NCBI RefSeq assembly: GCF_964204865.1
Contig: NC_135254.1
Coordinates: forward strand, 2,361,001-2,425,000
DNA length: 64,000 nucleotides
Reading direction: 5' to 3'
From: Styela clava
Lineage: Eukaryota; Chordata; Ascidiacea; Stolidobranchia; Styelidae
Shown here: in pieces, positions 62,641 through 64,000 of the stretch
Layout: every line of letters begins with the position of its first letter
How positions within the stretch are numbered: the stretch's first letter is position 1
Made by a program: the position numbers and the translations under genes
The notes under the pieces: generated by a model
The model's input: only the letters and a program-made list of their open reading frames with translations
The model's database searches: none
What the model was told of the DNA's origin: nothing

Positions 62641-63228
62641 GATTTGTGACGATTGGTTACGCATCATGAATGAATGTTCTATGCTAAGTGTTGAGAAGAA
62701 CTTCTCAACATTAAAAACGATATGTGCAAAAGTTGCAATTTTAATTGATTCGTCTGTGGGTAACGTGGAATACGATTCATTGCGTTCACTCTTTTATGTG
62801 ATACATCGCGAGTTCTTTGCCATCCGATGGCAGAGTGAAGTTGAACAACTTTACAAAAAATAGCAAGGACCAGGGGGTGGTATATTAAACTATAAACAAT
62901 GAGCCGCAGCTACGATACGTACCTTAAACATGGAATAATGATATTTCCGAATCTTGGCGCTCATTCTATTGCTCAATCAATGGCAACACAATCTGAATGT
63001 GAAACTGCAAACAAGGAATCAATCTAGAGACGGTTGGATAAAGGGATAACTTGGATAATGGCAAGGCATGTCATGGACTAATATCAATAAATGGATTGTA
63101 AGATTGGTCATGAGAAAGATAACACACCCAAACGAGGATCAATACGGCCACAACTAATGAAAGCAACGTGGCCGCTCATTGACTTAACTCGTAAGCCAAC
63201 AAGATATTGGTAGTGAGCAAATATATAA

Positions 63229-63391
63229 AAGGGATAGCGCGAACGCAGTCCCCACTAGCAGAAATTACACGACCGAGTTATCCACATTTGGGATAATCGC
63301 TAGGGTCAATTTAGTCTGGGTGCAATGACTAAACCTCGCCTAGGCAGAACCGCCTTTGTGATCGCGGGAGACTGCCTCGTCAGGTAAGTAT
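63229..63391 (-). ncRNA. U1: U1 snRNA, copy 61
   Basis: A23U and A24C, breaking two adjacent pairs of upper stem I. Private double change; form K; upstream ACGACATGTG. Confidence 0.95.
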
Positions 63392-63991
63392 GATTTGTGA
63401 CGATTGGTTACGCATCATGAATGAATGTTCTATGCTAAGTGTTGAGAAGAACTTCTCAACATTAAAAACGACATGTGCAAAAGTTGCAATTTTAATTGAT
63501 TCGTCTGTGGGTAACGTGGAATACGATTCATTGCGTTCACTCTTTTATGTGATACATCGCGAGTTCTTTGCCATCCGATGGCAGAGTGAAGTTGAACAAC
63601 TTTACAAAAAATAGCAAGGACCAGGGGGTGGAATATTAAACTATAAACAAAGAGCCGCAGCTACGATACGTACCTTAAACAGGGAATAATGATATTTCCG
63701 AATCTTGGCGCTCATTCTATTGCTCAATCAATGGCAACACAATCTGAATGTGAAACTGCAAACAAGGAATCAATCTAGAGACGGTTGGATAAAGGGCTAA
63801 CTTGGATAATGGCAAGGCATGTCATGGACTAATATCAATAAATAAATTAATAAATGGATTGTAAGATTGGTCATGAGAAATTTAACACACCCAAACGAGG
63901 ATCAATACGGCCACAACTAATGAAAGCAACGTGGCCGCTCATTGACTTAACTCGTAAGCCAACAAGATATTGGTAGTGAGCAAATATATAA

Positions 63992-64000
63992 AAGGGATAG
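63992..64000 (-). ncRNA. U1: U1 snRNA, copy 62 (3' end only)
   Basis: The window stops inside the next unit; only the last bases of stem IV (complement of AAGGGATAG) are present. The spacing from copy 61 and the preceding spacer show that the array continues. Confidence 0.9.

Larger units (their letters stand above)
17334..64000 (-). repeat. Tandem array of U1 snRNA gene units (about 62 units)
   Basis: Units of 750-763 bp are repeated head to tail from AACACACCCAAACGAGG at 17334 to the window end. Unit length differs mainly by a 12-bp insertion (AATAAATTAATA, giving 763 or 762 against 751), a 7-bp loss near 30813 and 36850, and single-base changes. Each unit holds one U1 gene of about 163 bp on the minus strand and about 590-600 bp of spacer in which I recognise no other RNA or protein gene. 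Units differ by only a few substitutions over their whole length, spacer included, which indicates homogenisation by unequal exchange or gene conversion. Tandem U1 arrays are known from frogs and sea urchins; this one is uninterrupted over at least 46.7 kb. Confidence 0.97.

Noticed and set aside
17603-63614. Repeated 74-residue + strand open frames (starting MICDDWLRIM)
   Set aside because: They lie opposite the U1 promoter region, with the ATG formed by the last base pair of the U1 gene. They repeat only because the unit repeats, one is cut by a stop in unit 1, and they resemble no known protein.
17334-64000. A CRISPR or satellite interpretation of the array
   Set aside because: Unit length, absence of short repeat-spacer structure and a complete U1 gene in each unit rule out both.

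Overview
The window is animal nuclear DNA, most likely from an invertebrate or non-vertebrate chordate; I cannot name the species. It holds a very large tandem array of U1 spliceosomal snRNA genes and the transposon-rich DNA at the array's left edge. Evidence for an animal: a metazoan-type U1 RNA with four stem-loops and a Sm site, split gene remnants with GT/AG borders, a ZBED5-like hAT transposase remnant, a mariner-type MITE and a Myb/SANT-like gene remnant of the kind carried by Harbinger elements. I see no intact protein-coding gene with confidence.

Left flank (1-17333). Positions 91-6388 are a giant imperfect inverted repeat whose arms carry two decayed copies of one multi-exon Myb/SANT-like gene. 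6618-8708 is bounded by a second, diverged inverted repeat. 9466-10341 is an 876-bp hAT element with a perfect 8-bp target duplication and the C-terminal remnant of its transposase; it interrupts a minus-strand reading frame that is continuous without it. 11175-13200 has a possible retroelement tail and short dispersed repeats. 13648-13858 is a 211-bp mariner-like MITE inside one copy of a diverged duplication. 14313-15007 is a tandem series of exon-like modules with splice borders. 15078-17333 is a broken transposon-type gene with a CCHC knuckle, an OTU protease domain, a second OTU-like segment and a Cys-rich segment.

Array (17334-64000, running off the right edge). About 62 head-to-tail units of 750-763 bp carry 61 complete U1 genes and the 3' end of a 62nd. 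All lie on the minus strand, so transcription runs leftward toward the transposon flank. U1 is about 163 nt: its 5' end carries the splice-site recognition sequence, followed by the U1-70K loop, the U1A loop, stem III, the Sm site AAUUUCUG and a UUCG-capped stem IV. By eye, 23 copies are identical and the rest differ by one to three changes. Shared variants recur at multi-unit distances, the signature of unequal exchange and segmental amplification within the array. One unit has lost its U1 gene by a deletion of about 311 bp. A palindrome about 60 bp upstream of every U1 start occurs in three forms and is a candidate promoter element.

Numbering 'U1 n' means the nth nucleotide of the RNA (minus strand, A1 at the 5' end). 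Upstream-element forms are K (GTTGAGAAGAACTTCTCAAC), N (GTTGAGAATAACTTCTCAAC) and G (GTTGAGAAGAAGTTCTCAAC), written on the + strand. Copy-by-copy calls come from reading by eye.
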